From the NCBI GenBank assembly GCA_016702555.1, contig JADJDV010000002.1, positions 62,001 through 126,000 on the forward strand: 64,000 nt of DNA. The letters are read 5' to 3'. The notes beneath the pieces are model-generated. The model saw nothing but the letters and a program-made list of their open reading frames with translations. It made no database searches and was not told where the DNA came from. This DNA comes from Burkholderiales bacterium. GTDB lineage: Bacteria; Pseudomonadota; Gammaproteobacteria; Burkholderiales; Burkholderiaceae_C. This document shows, in pieces, positions 10,125 through 18,976 of this stretch. Both the position numbers and the translations under genes were made by a program. Numbering within the stretch: the stretch's first letter is position 1; each line of letters starts with the position of its first letter.

Positions 10125-11666
10125 ATGCCGTCCGCCGCATCCGACACCTCATCCGATATCGCCGTCGCCACCGACACCTCGGCGGCGGCGTCCTCGCCGC
10201 AGGCTCTGCAAACCCTGCAGGCACAGGTGGTGCAGGCACTGCAAGCCGTGCTGCCGAAGGAATCCCTGCTGTGGACAGCGGAGCAGACCACGCCCTACGA
10301 ATGCGACGGCCTCACCGCCTACCGGCAGCGCCCGCTGGCGGTGGCCTTGCCGGCCAGCGCCGATCAGGTGCAGGCCGTGCTGCGCACCTGCCACGCGATG
10401 GGGGTGCCCGTGGTGGCGCGCGGCGCCGGCACCGGGCTGTCGGGCGGTGCCCTGCCGCACGAGCGCGGCGTGACGCTGTCGCTGGCCAGGTTCAACCGCA
10501 TCCTTGAGATCGATCCGCTGGCGCGCACGGCGGTGGTGCAGTGCGGCGTGCGCAACCTGGCCATCAGCGAAGCCGCCGCCGCGCACGGTCTGTACTACGC
10601 GCCCGACCCCAGCAGCCAGATTGCCTGCACCATCGGCGGCAACGTGGCCGAAAACTCCGGCGGCGTGCACTGCCTGAAGTACGGCCTGACGCTGCACAAC
10701 GTGCTGAAAGTGAAGGGCTTCACGGTGGAAGGCGAGCCGGTCGAGTTCGGCGGCGCGGCGCTGGACGCGCCGGGCTACGACCTGCTGGCCCTGGTCACCG
10801 GCAGCGAGGGCATGCTGGCGGTGACCACCGAGGTCACCGTGCGGCTGCTGCCCAAGCCGCAGCTGGCGCGCTGCATCATGGCCAGCTTTGCCGACGTGCG
10901 GCAAGCCGGCGACGCGGTGGCCGCGGTGATCGCCGCCGGCATCATCCCGGCCGGGCTGGAGATGATGGACAAGCCCATGATCGCCGCCGTCGAGGACTTC
11001 GTGCACGCCGGCTACGACCTGGAGGCCGCCGCCATCCTGCTGTGCGAGAGCGACGGCACGCCGGAGGAAGTGGCCGAGGAGATCGAGCGCATGTCGGCGG
11101 TGCTGAACGGCGCCGGCGCCACCCGCATCGGCGTCAGCCGCGACGAGGCCGAGCGCCTGAAGTTCTGGAGCGGACGCAAGAACGCCTTTCCGGCCAGCGG
11201 GCGCATCAGCCCCGACTACATGTGCATGGATTCGACCATCCCGCGCAAGCGCCTGGCCGACATCCTGCTGGCGATTCAGGAGATGGAGAAGAAGTACGGC
11301 CTGCGCTGCTGCAACGTGTTCCACGCCGGCGACGGCAACCTGCACCCGCTGATCCTGTTCGACGCCAACGACCCCGATCAACTGCACCGCGCCGAGTTGT
11401 TCGGCGCCGACATCCTGGAAACCAGCGTGGCCATGGGCGGCACCATCACCGGCGAGCACGGCGTGGGCGTCGAGAAGCTCAACAGCATGTGCGTGCAGTT
11501 TTCGGCCGCCGAGAACGAGCAGATGTTCGGCCTGAAACGCGCCTTCGACCCGCACGGCCTGCTGAACCCCGGCAAGCTGATCCCGACGCTGCAGCGCTGC
11601 GCCGAGTACGGCAAGATGCTGGTGCGCGGCGGGCGGCTGCCGTTCCCCGAGCTGGAACGGTTCTAG
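10125..11666 (+). CDS. glcD: FAD-linked oxidase, glycolate oxidase subunit GlcD type
   Basis: 513 residues. GlcD is the FAD subunit of glycolate oxidase, giving glyoxylate. The FAD-binding motif GAGTGLSGGALPHE is near residue 105, IGGNVAENSGG follows near 175, and the C-terminal oxidase domain has FHAGDGNLHP and ITGEHGVGVEK. The frame is open upstream to 10035, but the terminator at 10041-10068 and a TATAGT box at about 10112 favour the ATG at 10125 with a short leader. The partner subunits glcE and glcF are not adjacent, so a related 2-hydroxyacid could be the substrate. A glyoxylate aminotransferase lies close by on the other strand. Confidence 0.85.
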   Translation: MPSAASDTSSDIAVATDTSAAASSPQALQTLQAQVVQALQAVLPKESLLWTAEQTTPYECDGLTAYRQRPLAVALPASADQVQAVLRTCHAMGVPVVARGAGTGLSGGALPHERGVTLSLARFNRILEIDPLARTAVVQCGVRNLAISEAAAAHGLYYAPDPSSQIACTIGGNVAENSGGVHCLKYGLTLHNVLKVKGFTVEGEPVEFGGAALDAPGYDLLALVTGSEGMLAVTTEVTVRLLPKPQLARCIMASFADVRQAGDAVAAVIAAGIIPAGLEMMDKPMIAAVEDFVHAGYDLEAAAILLCESDGTPEEVAEEIERMSAVLNGAGATRIGVSRDEAERLKFWSGRKNAFPASGRISPDYMCMDSTIPRKRLADILLAIQEMEKKYGLRCCNVFHAGDGNLHPLILFDANDPDQLHRAELFGADILETSVAMGGTITGEHGVGVEKLNSMCVQFSAAENEQMFGLKRAFDPHGLLNPGKLIPTLQRCAEYGKMLVRGGRLPFPELERF

Positions 11667-11670
11667 GGTT

Positions 11671-12003
11671 TCAGCCCGCCGCAACCTCGCCGGCCACCCA
11701 GGCGGCGAACTCCGGCAGCGCCGCGCTGCACGGCCAGGCAAGGATGGCCGGCAACTCGTAGGGATGCTGCGCGCGCAGCGCCGCCTCAAGCGCCGGATAG
11801 GCGGCGGCAGTCGTCTTGAACAGAACACGCCACTCGGCCTCGTGCAGCACCGCGCCCTGCCAGCGGTAGACGCTGTCGATGGCGCTGATCTGCGCGCAGG
11901 CGGCGTGGCGCGACCCGACCATGGCGCGCGCCAGCCGATCGGCGTCGGCGCGCGCGCCGACCGTGGTCAGCACCAGCAGCAGCTCGGACGCGGCCTCGGG
12001 CAC
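11671..12003 (-). CDS. cutA: CutA divalent-cation tolerance protein
   Basis: 110 residues, the usual CutA size. It has the ferredoxin-like trimer features VLTTVGARADADRLARAMV, ACAQI, and IDSVYRWQGAVLHEAEWRV followed by LFKT. CutA proteins form stable trimers and were named for copper tolerance, though their actual role is unclear. The stop is only 4 bases from the convergent glcD stop. The start is 13 bases downstream of the aminotransferase stop on the same strand, so the two are probably one transcript. Confidence 0.92.
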   Translation of the reverse strand: MPEAASELLLVLTTVGARADADRLARAMVGSRHAACAQISAIDSVYRWQGAVLHEAEWRVLFKTTAAAYPALEAALRAQHPYELPAILAWPCSAALPEFAAWVAGEVAAG

Positions 12004-12016
12004 GCCGTTTCCAGCA

Positions 12017-13177
12017 TCAAGCCGCGGTGGTCTCGCACGCCGGCACGCCCATGCGGTCCAGCGCCGCCGCCAGCTGCGCGACGCTGCGATCGACGTCGGC
12101 CCATTTGTCGAGCCCGAACAGGCCGAGGCGGAAGGTGCCGAAATCGGCTGGCTCGTCGCACATCAGCGGCACGCCGGCCGCCGTCTGCAGGCCTTGCGCG
12201 ATGAAGGCCTTGCCGCTCTGGATGCCCGGGTCGGTGGTGTAGCTGACCACCACGCCCGGTGCCTCGAAGCCCGGCGCCGCCACGCTGGGCAGGCCACGCC
12301 CGGCCAACAGCTGACGCACCTTGCGGCCCAGCTCGATCTGCTGCTGGCGCACCTTGGCGAAGCCGCGTGCGCGCGTCTCACGCATGGTGTCACGCAGCTC
12401 AACCAGCGCCGTGGTCGGCAGCGTGGCGTGGTAGGCGTGGCTGCCGCTTTCGTAGGCCTGCATGATCTGCCGCCACTTCTTCAGGTCGGCGGAAAAGCTG
12501 GTGCTGGTCGTGCCTTCCATCACTTTCAGCGCACGCTCGGACAGACCGATCATGGCGCCGGCGGGCGCGGAACTCCAGCCCTTTTGCGGCGCGCTGACCA
12601 GCACGTCGACGCCGATCGCCCGCATGTCCACCCACATCGCGCCGGAGGCGATGCAGTCGAGCACGAACAGCCCACCGGCGGCGTGCGTGGCCTCGGCAAC
12701 CTGCTTCATGTAGTCGTCGGGCAGCATCATGCCGCTGGCGGTTTCGACGTGCGGCGCGAACACCACCGCGGGCCGCTCACGCGCGATGGCGGCCACCACC
12801 TCATCGATCGGCGCCGGCACCCAGGGCGCCTGCGCGCCGTCGCCGCTGCGGCGCGCCTTCAGCACGGTGATGTTGGCGGGCGCGGTGATGCGGCCCATCT
12901 CCAGGATCTGGCTCCAGCGGTAGCTGAAGAAGCCGTTGCGCAGGATCAGCACCTTCTGACCGTCGGCGAACTGGCGCGCCACCGATTCCATGCCGAAGCT
13001 GCCGCTGCCGGGCACGAAGGCGGTGGCGTCGGCGCCGTAGACCTCTTTCAGCAGCGCCGAGATGTCCTTCATCACGTCCTGGAACCTGGCGGACATGTGG
13101 TTCAGCGTGCGGTCGGTGTAGACGACCGAGAATTCGAGCAGACCGTCGGGGTCGATCTGGGGCAGCAATCCGGGCAT
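12017..13177 (-). CDS. PLP-dependent alanine/serine-glyoxylate aminotransferase
   Basis: 386 residues of the class-V aminotransferase fold. The start MPGLLPQIDPDG at 13177 has AAAGGAGATCGCCC upstream. PLP attachment is at the Lys of VSAPQKGW near residue 200, with VLDCIASGAMWVD before it holding the conserved Asp. The N-terminal DRTLNHMSARFQDVMKD and GSGSFGMESVARQ match alanine-glyoxylate and serine-glyoxylate transaminases. It would convert glyoxylate to glycine using alanine or serine, which fits with the neighbouring glycolate-oxidase-like gene. The amino donor cannot be told from sequence. Confidence 0.87.
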   Translation of the reverse strand: MPGLLPQIDPDGLLEFSVVYTDRTLNHMSARFQDVMKDISALLKEVYGADATAFVPGSGSFGMESVARQFADGQKVLILRNGFFSYRWSQILEMGRITAPANITVLKARRSGDGAQAPWVPAPIDEVVAAIARERPAVVFAPHVETASGMMLPDDYMKQVAEATHAAGGLFVLDCIASGAMWVDMRAIGVDVLVSAPQKGWSSAPAGAMIGLSERALKVMEGTTSTSFSADLKKWRQIMQAYESGSHAYHATLPTTALVELRDTMRETRARGFAKVRQQQIELGRKVRQLLAGRGLPSVAAPGFEAPGVVVSYTTDPGIQSGKAFIAQGLQTAAGVPLMCDEPADFGTFRLGLFGLDKWADVDRSVAQLAAALDRMGVPACETTAA

Positions 13178-13272
13178 GGGCGATCTCCTTTGAGGGTGTC
13201 GGCCGCGCGCGGTCGCCGGCCAGCGCACGCGAATCGGTCAGCTTAGCACGCGGCGCATTACAGTAGCGCCCC

Positions 13273-13956
13273 ATGGACATCGCACCGCTGGCCGCGTCGT
13301 TCGGCAAGGCCTTCTTGTTCGCGCTGGCGGCGGTGCTGCCGATCCTGAACCCGCCCGCCACGGCGCCGGTGTTCGTCGACCTGACGCGCCAGCTGGACGG
13401 CGCCACGCGCAGCGGCCTGGCGCGGCGCATTGGCGTCAACGCGGTGCTGATGCTGGCCAGCGCCATGCTGATCGGCTCCTACGTGCTGGATTTCTTCGGC
13501 GTCTCGCTGCCGATCGTGCGCATCAGCGGCGGCCTGATCGTGGCCACCACCGCCTGGGGGCTGCTGCACGCTGAGCATTTGTCGAGCGACAACAAGGCGC
13601 AGATGGCGCAGTCGCTCACGGCCGACCACGTGCGCATCCAGGCGTTCTATCCGATGACTTTCCCGCTCACCTGCGGGCCGGGCTCGATCGCCGCCGCCAT
13701 CACCGTCGGCGCCAGCCTGCACGAGGGCAACAACCTGCCGGTGTCACTGGCCAGCTTCTCGGGCGCGCTGACGGCGGTGCTGCTGATCGGCCTGCTGGTG
13801 ACGCTGACCTTCCGCTACGCCGGCCGCCTGCTGCGCCCGCTGGGCGAGGTCGGGCTGGTGGTGTTCCTGCGCCTGTCGGCCTTCATCCTGCTGTGCCTGG
13901 GCGTGCAGATCATGTGGACCGGCGCGACCGAACTGGTGAGCGGCCTGACGCGCTGA
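13273..13956 (+). CDS. MarC family integral membrane protein
   Basis: 227 residues with six hydrophobic segments. NPPATAPVFVDLT near residue 30 and FYPMTFPLTCGPGSIAAAITVG near 120 are the MarC-family half-repeats. Despite the name the family is not established as a drug exporter, and its transport function is unknown. It is divergent from the aminotransferase gene, with 95 bases between. Confidence 0.9.
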   Translation: MDIAPLAASFGKAFLFALAAVLPILNPPATAPVFVDLTRQLDGATRSGLARRIGVNAVLMLASAMLIGSYVLDFFGVSLPIVRISGGLIVATTAWGLLHAEHLSSDNKAQMAQSLTADHVRIQAFYPMTFPLTCGPGSIAAAITVGASLHEGNNLPVSLASFSGALTAVLLIGLLVTLTFRYAGRLLRPLGEVGLVVFLRLSAFILLCLGVQIMWTGATELVSGLTR

Positions 13957-13986
13957 AGCCGCGGGCGCCGAAGCGACCCGCGGCTT
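13956..13986. terminator. Bidirectional terminator-like hairpin between convergent genes
   Basis: AAGCCGCGGG at 13956-13965 pairs perfectly with CCCGCGGCTT at 13977-13986 around an 11-base loop. It sits at the marC stop, with the convergent secreted-protein gene ending at 14011, so it could stop both transcripts. The flanking U-tracts are short. Confidence 0.5.
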
Positions 13987-14010
13987 CTGTCGAGGCCCGG
14001 TCAGGCCGGC

Positions 14011-14322
14011 TTAGGGTTTCGCGGGCGCCGGCTTGGACGCCCTGGGATCGGGTGTCACTTCGGCCGACGCCGGTTTATCCGGCGCCATGGCCGGCGAAAA
14101 GCCCTCCGGCAATCGCGCCTTGTCGCCAGCGGTGGAATCGGCGGCCGGTGCCACCGGGGTCGAGGCCGGCGGCGCAGCGCGTGGCGCCGTCTGCTGCGCC
14201 GGACCGGCGCTGGCCGCCGGCGGTGCGCTGGTGGCCGCCTGCGCTCGGGCCGGCAGATTCCAGGCCATGGCGGTGGTCATGAGCACGGCCAGGGGAACGG
14301 TGCGCAAGATGCGTTGAGTCAT
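14011..14322 (-). CDS. Secreted Ala/Pro-rich hypothetical protein
   Basis: 103 residues. A clear Sec signal (RTVPLAVLMTTAMAWNLPARAQA, cleavage near ARAQA) leaves a mature chain of about 75 residues made almost wholly of Ala, Pro, Ser, Thr and Asp. There is no domain and no cysteine. The start has GAAAGGGCTTCACCC upstream. It may be a small periplasmic or cell-surface linker-like peptide. No family is recognised. Codon bias and the signal peptide support a real gene. Confidence 0.65.
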   Translation of the reverse strand: MTQRILRTVPLAVLMTTAMAWNLPARAQAATSAPPAASAGPAQQTAPRAAPPASTPVAPAADSTAGDKARLPEGFSPAMAPDKPASAEVTPDPRASKPAPAKP

Positions 14323-14470
14323 GGGTGAAGCCCTTTCGGTGGTTGAACACAGGGCTCAGTCTGCCGGCGTTCGGCGTTACATCCCGGGCTCAAATGTTGG
14401 CGTCGTAACGGTGTGAATGCACACTCACATTACAAATTGCCAGCTTCCCGGCATCTGTCGTGAAGCGCAC

Positions 14471-14636
14471 AAGGCGTGAATGAATCCGGCGTGTCCGAGC
14501 GGGCCGTCAAAACGGCGCCAATCGAGGCGCAAAGCGCAGACGTAGCTTGAGCTACGGCGAGCATTTGCAACGAAGAGTGGCGTCGCTTTGGCGGCCAGAG
14601 CGGGCATGGCGGGTTCGTTCACACCTTCTCACCTTC
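14471..14636 (-). repeat. About 160-bp imperfect-palindrome dispersed element, copy 1
   Basis: On the minus strand the element starts right at the putA stop (TGAGAAGG) and runs to AATGAATCCGGCG...; its inverse is copy 2 at 59143-59306, and the two are nearly identical along their length. The ends are inverted repeats (AGAAGGTGTGAA[C/T]GAATCCG). The interior is also self-complementary, centred on GTAGCTCAAGCTAC at about 14545, so the whole unit can fold into one long hairpin. This copy has an extra AAGGTGAG at its putA end. It fills the gap between putA and the region upstream of 14322. No coding capacity was seen. Confidence 0.9.
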
Positions 14637-17600
14637 TCACGCCATGGTCATCAAGCTGGCGTTGCCGCCCGCCGCCGTGGTGTTGATGCTGACCGCGCGT
14701 TCGATCACCAGGCGCTCCAGCGGCAGCTCGGTGCTGCCCGGCGGCAGCGCTGTCAAGCCGACGAGCGAGCCGGGGCGCTCGGCCAGGGCGCGGCCGAGGG
14801 CGAGCGCGGTGTCGGCGTCGCCGTGCCACAGCACCGCATCAAAATCGGCCGAGGGGCTGCGCCAGTCGGCGGCCATGGCGATGTGCGTGAGCACCGTCAC
14901 CGGCAGCCGCGCCCAGTCGGCCTGCGCCTCGACCGGCCACAGCGCGTCGGCCCCCACGGCCAGCACGGCGGCCAGTTGCGTCCAGCGGTCGGCCGCATTG
15001 GCGGCCAGGCACAGCACGCGGCGGCGTGGCAGCACCTGATAAAGATTGCGCTCCCCGGTCGGGCCGATGAGCAGGCGCACGGTGCCAGCAGGGCTGCGGG
15101 CGAGGAACGCATCGCAGTGGTCGACCAGGCTCGCATCGCCCTGCGCCTGCGCCCAGGTCTTCAGCGCCAGCAGAGCGGGTGGTGCGGCCGCGCCCGTGGC
15201 CGAATGGGTCTCGGGGTCGGGCACGCCCAGCGCCTGCACCGCGCGCCGCGCCGCATCGGCCGGCTTGCGCGCCAACAGGCGCAGCAGATAGAGCGGGCCG
15301 CCGGCTTTCGGGCCGGTGCCCGACAGCCCGTCACCGCCAAACGGCTGCACGCCCACCACGGCGCCGACCATGTTGCGGTTGACGTACACGTTGCCAGCAT
15401 GGGCGCGGTTCACCACGCGGGCAATGGTTTCGTCGATGCGGGTGTGCAGGCCCAGCGTGAGGCCGTAGCCGGTGGCGTTGATCTGGTCGATCAGCGCATC
15501 CAACTCAGCGCGGCGGTAGCGCAGCAGGTGCAGCACGGGACCGAAGACTTCATGCTGCAACTGGTCGAGTCGCTCAATCTCGATCAGCGTCGGCGGGATG
15601 AAGCTGCCGTGCGCCGCCGCCTCGGCCAGCCCGCGCGTGGACTGGTGCACGGCGTGACCCTTGGCGCGCATGGCGTCGATGTGGCGCTGGATGTGGCCGT
15701 GCGCCTCGGCGTCGATCACCGGGCCCACATCAACCGACAGCGCGGCGGGGTTGCCGATGCGCGCCTCGTCCATGGCGCCTTTCAGCATGGTGACGACGCG
15801 CTCGGCCACGTCGTCCTGCACGCACAGCACGCGCAGGGCCGAGCAGCGCTGGCCGGCCGAGTCGAAGGCGCTTTGCATCACGTCCTGCACGACCTGTTCG
15901 GGCAATGCGGATGAATCGACGATCAGGGCGTTCTGGCCGCCGGTTTCGGCGATCAGCGGCACGGGCTGCGCGTCGGGGTTCAGGCGCTCGGCCAGCGTGG
16001 CCTGGATCAGGCGCGCCACTTCGGTCGAGCCGGTGAACAGCACGCCGCGCGTGCGCGGATCGGCCACCAGCGCGGCGCCGACCGATGCGCCATCGCCGGG
16101 CAGCAATTGCAGCGCGGCGCGCGGCACGCCGGCTTCGTGCAGGTGGCGCACGGCCTCGGCCGCAATCAGCGGCGTCTGCTCGGCCGGTTTGGCCAGCACC
16201 ACGTTACCCGCCGCCAGCGCGGCGGCGACCTGGCCGGTGAAGATGGCAAGCGGGAAGTTCCACGGGCTGATGCAGACCACGGGGCCGAGCGGTACGTGCG
16301 TGGCGTTGTCGAACTGCGAGGCCACTTGCGCGGCGTAGAAGCGCAGAAAGTCGACCGCCTCGCGCACTTCGGCCACGGCGTTGGCATACGTCTTGCCGGC
16401 TTCGCGCACCAGCAGGCCCATCAGGCGAGGCATGTCGGCATGCAGCGCATCGGCGGCGTGGCGCAGGGCGGCGGCGCGTTCGTGGGGCGGGGTCGCGGCC
16501 CAGGTGGGGGCGAAGACGGTGGCGTCTTGCAGCGCCTGATCGACGTCGGCGTCGGTCACGTTGTGCACGTGGCCGACGATGTCGCGGTGATCGGCGGGGT
16601 TGGTGATGGGAACGCCGCCGCCCTCACCCCAACCCTCTCCCGCGCGCGGGAGTGGGGGATTCTGGGCCAAATCAGGCTCCAGCGCTTGTCCATCAAGCGC
16701 AAGCAGCAGCGATTTTGATAGCGCCTGCAAGATGTGCTCGTCGCTCAGATCCAGCCCGCGCGAGTTGTCGCGCTCCGCGCCATACAACGCCTGCGGCAGC
16801 GGAATGCGCGGGTGCGGCGCGCCGACCGGCTGCTCCGCCTGCACCAGCGCCACCGGGTCTTCAATCAGCTCCTTGATCGGCACCTCCGCATCGGCAATGC
16901 GGTTGACAAACGAGGTGTTGGCGCCGTTCTCCAGCAGGCGGCGCACCAGATAAGCCAACAACGTCTCGTGCGTGCCGACCGGCGCGTAGATGCGGCACGG
17001 GCGCTTGGGGCCCAGCTGGCCGCTCACGATCTGCTCATACAGCGGCTCGCCCATGCCGTGCAGGCACTGAAATTCGTACTGCCCCGACTGCCACGCATCC
17101 GGCCCCGCCATCTGCACGATGGCCGCCACGCTGTGCGCGTTGTGCGTGGCGAACTGCGGGTAAACCGCATCGGGCGCGGCCAGCAGCCGGCGCGCGCAGG
17201 CCAGGTAGCTCACGTCGGTGTGCGGCTTGCGGGTGTAGACGGGGTAGTCGCTTTGCCCATCCACCTGCGCGCGCTTGATTTCGCTGTCCCAATACGCGCC
17301 CTTGACCAGCCGCACCATCAGGCGATGCTGCGTGCGCCGCGCCAGCTCGATCAGCCAGTCGATCACGAACGGGCAGCGCTTCTGGTAGGCCTGAATGACG
17401 AAGCCGATGCCGTGCCAGCCGGCCAGCGACGGCTCGTGACACAGCTTTTCCAGCAGATCGAGCGACAGCTCCAGCCGGTCGGCCTCTTCGGCGTCGATGT
17501 TCAGGCCGATGTCGACCTGGCGTGCGAGTTGCGCGAGGTGCAGCAAGCGCGGGTACAGCTCGGCCAGCACGCGCGCCCGTTGCGCGCGGCTGTAGCGTGG

Positions 17601-18389
17601 GTGCAGCGCCGACAGCTTGATGGAAATGCCCGGCCCGTCGATCACGCCACGTTGGTCGGCCGCGCGGCCGATGGCGTGGATGGCGGCCTCGTAGCTGTGC
17701 AGGTAGCGCGCCGCGTCGTGCTCGTTGAGCGCCGCCTCGCCCAGCATGTCGTACGAATAGCGAAAGCCCTCGCCTTCAGGCCCGCGCGCGTGCTGCAGCG
17801 CTTCGGCAATCGTCTCGCCGGTGACGAACTGCTCGCCCATCATGCGCATCGCCATGTCCACGCCCTTGCGGATCAAAGGTTCGCCGCCCTTGGCCGTCAG
17901 GCGCCTGAGCGCATTGCCCAAACCCGCCTCGCTGTGCGTGGCCACCAGCTTGCCCGTCAGCAGCAAGCCCCAGGCGGCGGCGTTGACGAACAGCGACGGG
18001 CTGCTGCCCAGATGCGCCTGCCAGTCGCCGCGCCCCACCTTGTCGCGTATCAGCGCATCGCGCGTGGCCGCGTCGGGGATGCGCAGCAGCGCCTCGGCCA
18101 GGCACATCAGCGCCACGCCCTCCTGCGACGACAGGGCGAACTCCTGCAGCAGCCCCTGCACGATACCCGCGCGCCCGGCGGCGCGCTTGCGCTGGCGCAG
18201 GGTATCGGCCAGGCGGTGGGCCAGGTCGTGCGCGGCCTGCGCCTGATCGGGCGCCAGCCGCGCCTGATCCAGCAGCGGCGCCAGCGCCTCGGGCTCAGGC
18301 CGACGCGTGGCGGCGGTGATGGCGTCGCGCAAAGGGGTTTGGGGCGCCAGCTCGGCGTGCAGGGCGGCGAAGGGATGGGTCGTGCTCAT
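14637..18389 (-). CDS. putA: Bifunctional proline dehydrogenase / P5C dehydrogenase
   Basis: 1250 residues. It oxidises proline to glutamate in two channelled steps. Residues about 80-480 form the FAD proline dehydrogenase barrel, with LVKGAYWDSEIKRAQ and YPVYTRKPHTDVSYLAC. Residues about 590-1030 form the P5C (aldehyde) dehydrogenase, with SPWNFPLAIFTGQ, a Glu in LIAETGGQNALIVDS and the catalytic Cys in SAGQRCSALRV. A C-terminal dehydrogenase-like domain follows. There is no N-terminal ribbon-helix-helix, so it does not regulate itself; the divergent Lrp-type gene probably does. Residues about 555-590, between the two enzymes, are translated dispersed-repeat DNA (LPRAGEGWGEGG). The start ATG at 18389 was chosen over upstream in-frame codons because it fits the family N-terminus. 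Confidence 0.95.
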   Translation of the reverse strand: MSTTHPFAALHAELAPQTPLRDAITAATRRPEPEALAPLLDQARLAPDQAQAAHDLAHRLADTLRQRKRAAGRAGIVQGLLQEFALSSQEGVALMCLAEALLRIPDAATRDALIRDKVGRGDWQAHLGSSPSLFVNAAAWGLLLTGKLVATHSEAGLGNALRRLTAKGGEPLIRKGVDMAMRMMGEQFVTGETIAEALQHARGPEGEGFRYSYDMLGEAALNEHDAARYLHSYEAAIHAIGRAADQRGVIDGPGISIKLSALHPRYSRAQRARVLAELYPRLLHLAQLARQVDIGLNIDAEEADRLELSLDLLEKLCHEPSLAGWHGIGFVIQAYQKRCPFVIDWLIELARRTQHRLMVRLVKGAYWDSEIKRAQVDGQSDYPVYTRKPHTDVSYLACARRLLAAPDAVYPQFATHNAHSVAAIVQMAGPDAWQSGQYEFQCLHGMGEPLYEQIVSGQLGPKRPCRIYAPVGTHETLLAYLVRRLLENGANTSFVNRIADAEVPIKELIEDPVALVQAEQPVGAPHPRIPLPQALYGAERDNSRGLDLSDEHILQALSKSLLLALDGQALEPDLAQNPPLPRAGEGWGEGGGVPITNPADHRDIVGHVHNVTDADVDQALQDATVFAPTWAATPPHERAAALRHAADALHADMPRLMGLLVREAGKTYANAVAEVREAVDFLRFYAAQVASQFDNATHVPLGPVVCISPWNFPLAIFTGQVAAALAAGNVVLAKPAEQTPLIAAEAVRHLHEAGVPRAALQLLPGDGASVGAALVADPRTRGVLFTGSTEVARLIQATLAERLNPDAQPVPLIAETGGQNALIVDSSALPEQVVQDVMQSAFDSAGQRCSALRVLCVQDDVAERVVTMLKGAMDEARIGNPAALSVDVGPVIDAEAHGHIQRHIDAMRAKGHAVHQSTRGLAEAAAHGSFIPPTLIEIERLDQLQHEVFGPVLHLLRYRRAELDALIDQINATGYGLTLGLHTRIDETIARVVNRAHAGNVYVNRNMVGAVVGVQPFGGDGLSGTGPKAGGPLYLLRLLARKPADAARRAVQALGVPDPETHSATGAAAPPALLALKTWAQAQGDASLVDHCDAFLARSPAGTVRLLIGPTGERNLYQVLPRRRVLCLAANAADRWTQLAAVLAVGADALWPVEAQADWARLPVTVLTHIAMAADWRSPSADFDAVLWHGDADTALALGRALAERPGSLVGLTALPPGSTELPLERLVIERAVSINTTAAGGNASLMTMA
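16618..16658. repeat. GC-rich palindromic repeat inside putA (family A)
   Basis: CCCTCACCCCAACCCTCTCC runs into CGCGCGCGGGAGTGGGGG, with a CTCCCGCGCGCGGGAG palindrome at its core. The same unit occurs twice in inverted orientation within copA at 32668-32789. Read in the putA frame it encodes PLPRAGEGWGEGGG in the interdomain linker without breaking the frame. Confidence 0.85.
16671..16724. repeat. AGCGCTTG/GATAGC dispersed repeat inside putA (family B)
   Basis: This copy contains CAGCGCTTGTCCATCAAGCG, then AAGCAGC and GATTTTGATAGC. Related intergenic copies lie at 35291-35335 and 61952-61996, each with a GCGCT arm, a CAA-CGC arm and GCTATCAAAA. In putA it is translated as ILQALSKSLLLALDGQALEP, immediately next to the family A repeat. 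Confidence 0.75.
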
Positions 18390-18479
18390 GGCCAATCTCA
18401 TTGAGGAATGTGCCATTGTTAAGGCTTGTCGGGCGAATAACTCACCAAATTGCCCGAGTTGCACCGAATATGATTCGGC

Positions 18480-18914
18480 ATGGACGCCCCCACCACCACC
18501 CTTGACCGTACCGACCTGCGCATCCTCGGCGCCCTGCAGCAGGACGGCCGCATCAGCAACATCAAGCTGGCCGAAGCCGTGGCCCTGTCACCCACCGCCG
18601 TGCTGGCGCGCGTGCAACGGCTCACGCGCGAGGGCTACATCCTCGGCTACCACGCCGAGCTGAACGCCGCCAAGCTCGGCCGCGGCCTGGTGGTGTTTGT
18701 CGAGGTACTGCTCGACCGCACCACACCCAACGTGTTCGACGCCTTCAAGGCGGCCGTGCAGGTGCACGACGAGGTCATGGAATGCCACATGGTGGCCGGC
18801 GGCTTCGACTACCTGCTGAAGACGCGCATGGCCGACATGGCCGCCTACCGCGCCTTTGCCGGTCGCGTGCTGTGGCAGCTGCCGGGCGTGCGCGAGACGC
18901 GCACTTTGCGGTGA
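18480..18914 (+). CDS. Lrp/AsnC family regulator, probable putA activator
   Basis: 144 residues. An N-terminal winged helix-turn-helix (LDRTDLRILGALQQDGRIS, then LAEAVALSPTAVLARVQRL) is followed by the RAM/AsnC effector domain, with the conserved GGFDYLLKTRMADMAAYR. The gene is divergent from putA, with 90 bases between starts. In many proteobacteria a gene in this position is PutR, which activates proline catabolism in response to proline. That assignment is by context. Confidence 0.88.
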   Translation: MDAPTTTLDRTDLRILGALQQDGRISNIKLAEAVALSPTAVLARVQRLTREGYILGYHAELNAAKLGRGLVVFVEVLLDRTTPNVFDAFKAAVQVHDEVMECHMVAGGFDYLLKTRMADMAAYRAFAGRVLWQLPGVRETRTLR

Positions 18915-18976
18915 TGGAGGAGGTCAAAAGCGGCACGGCGCTGCCGCTGCCGGTGTCTTGAACAGACGGGGCGACA

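Noticed and set aside
10149..11828. Long open frame opposite the glcD-like gene
   Set aside because: The composition is that of an antisense artefact, and it overlaps two well-supported genes.
16734..18404. Long open frame opposite putA
   Set aside because: Low-complexity Arg/Gln/His/Val translation with no ribosome-binding site. It is the shadow of a certain gene.
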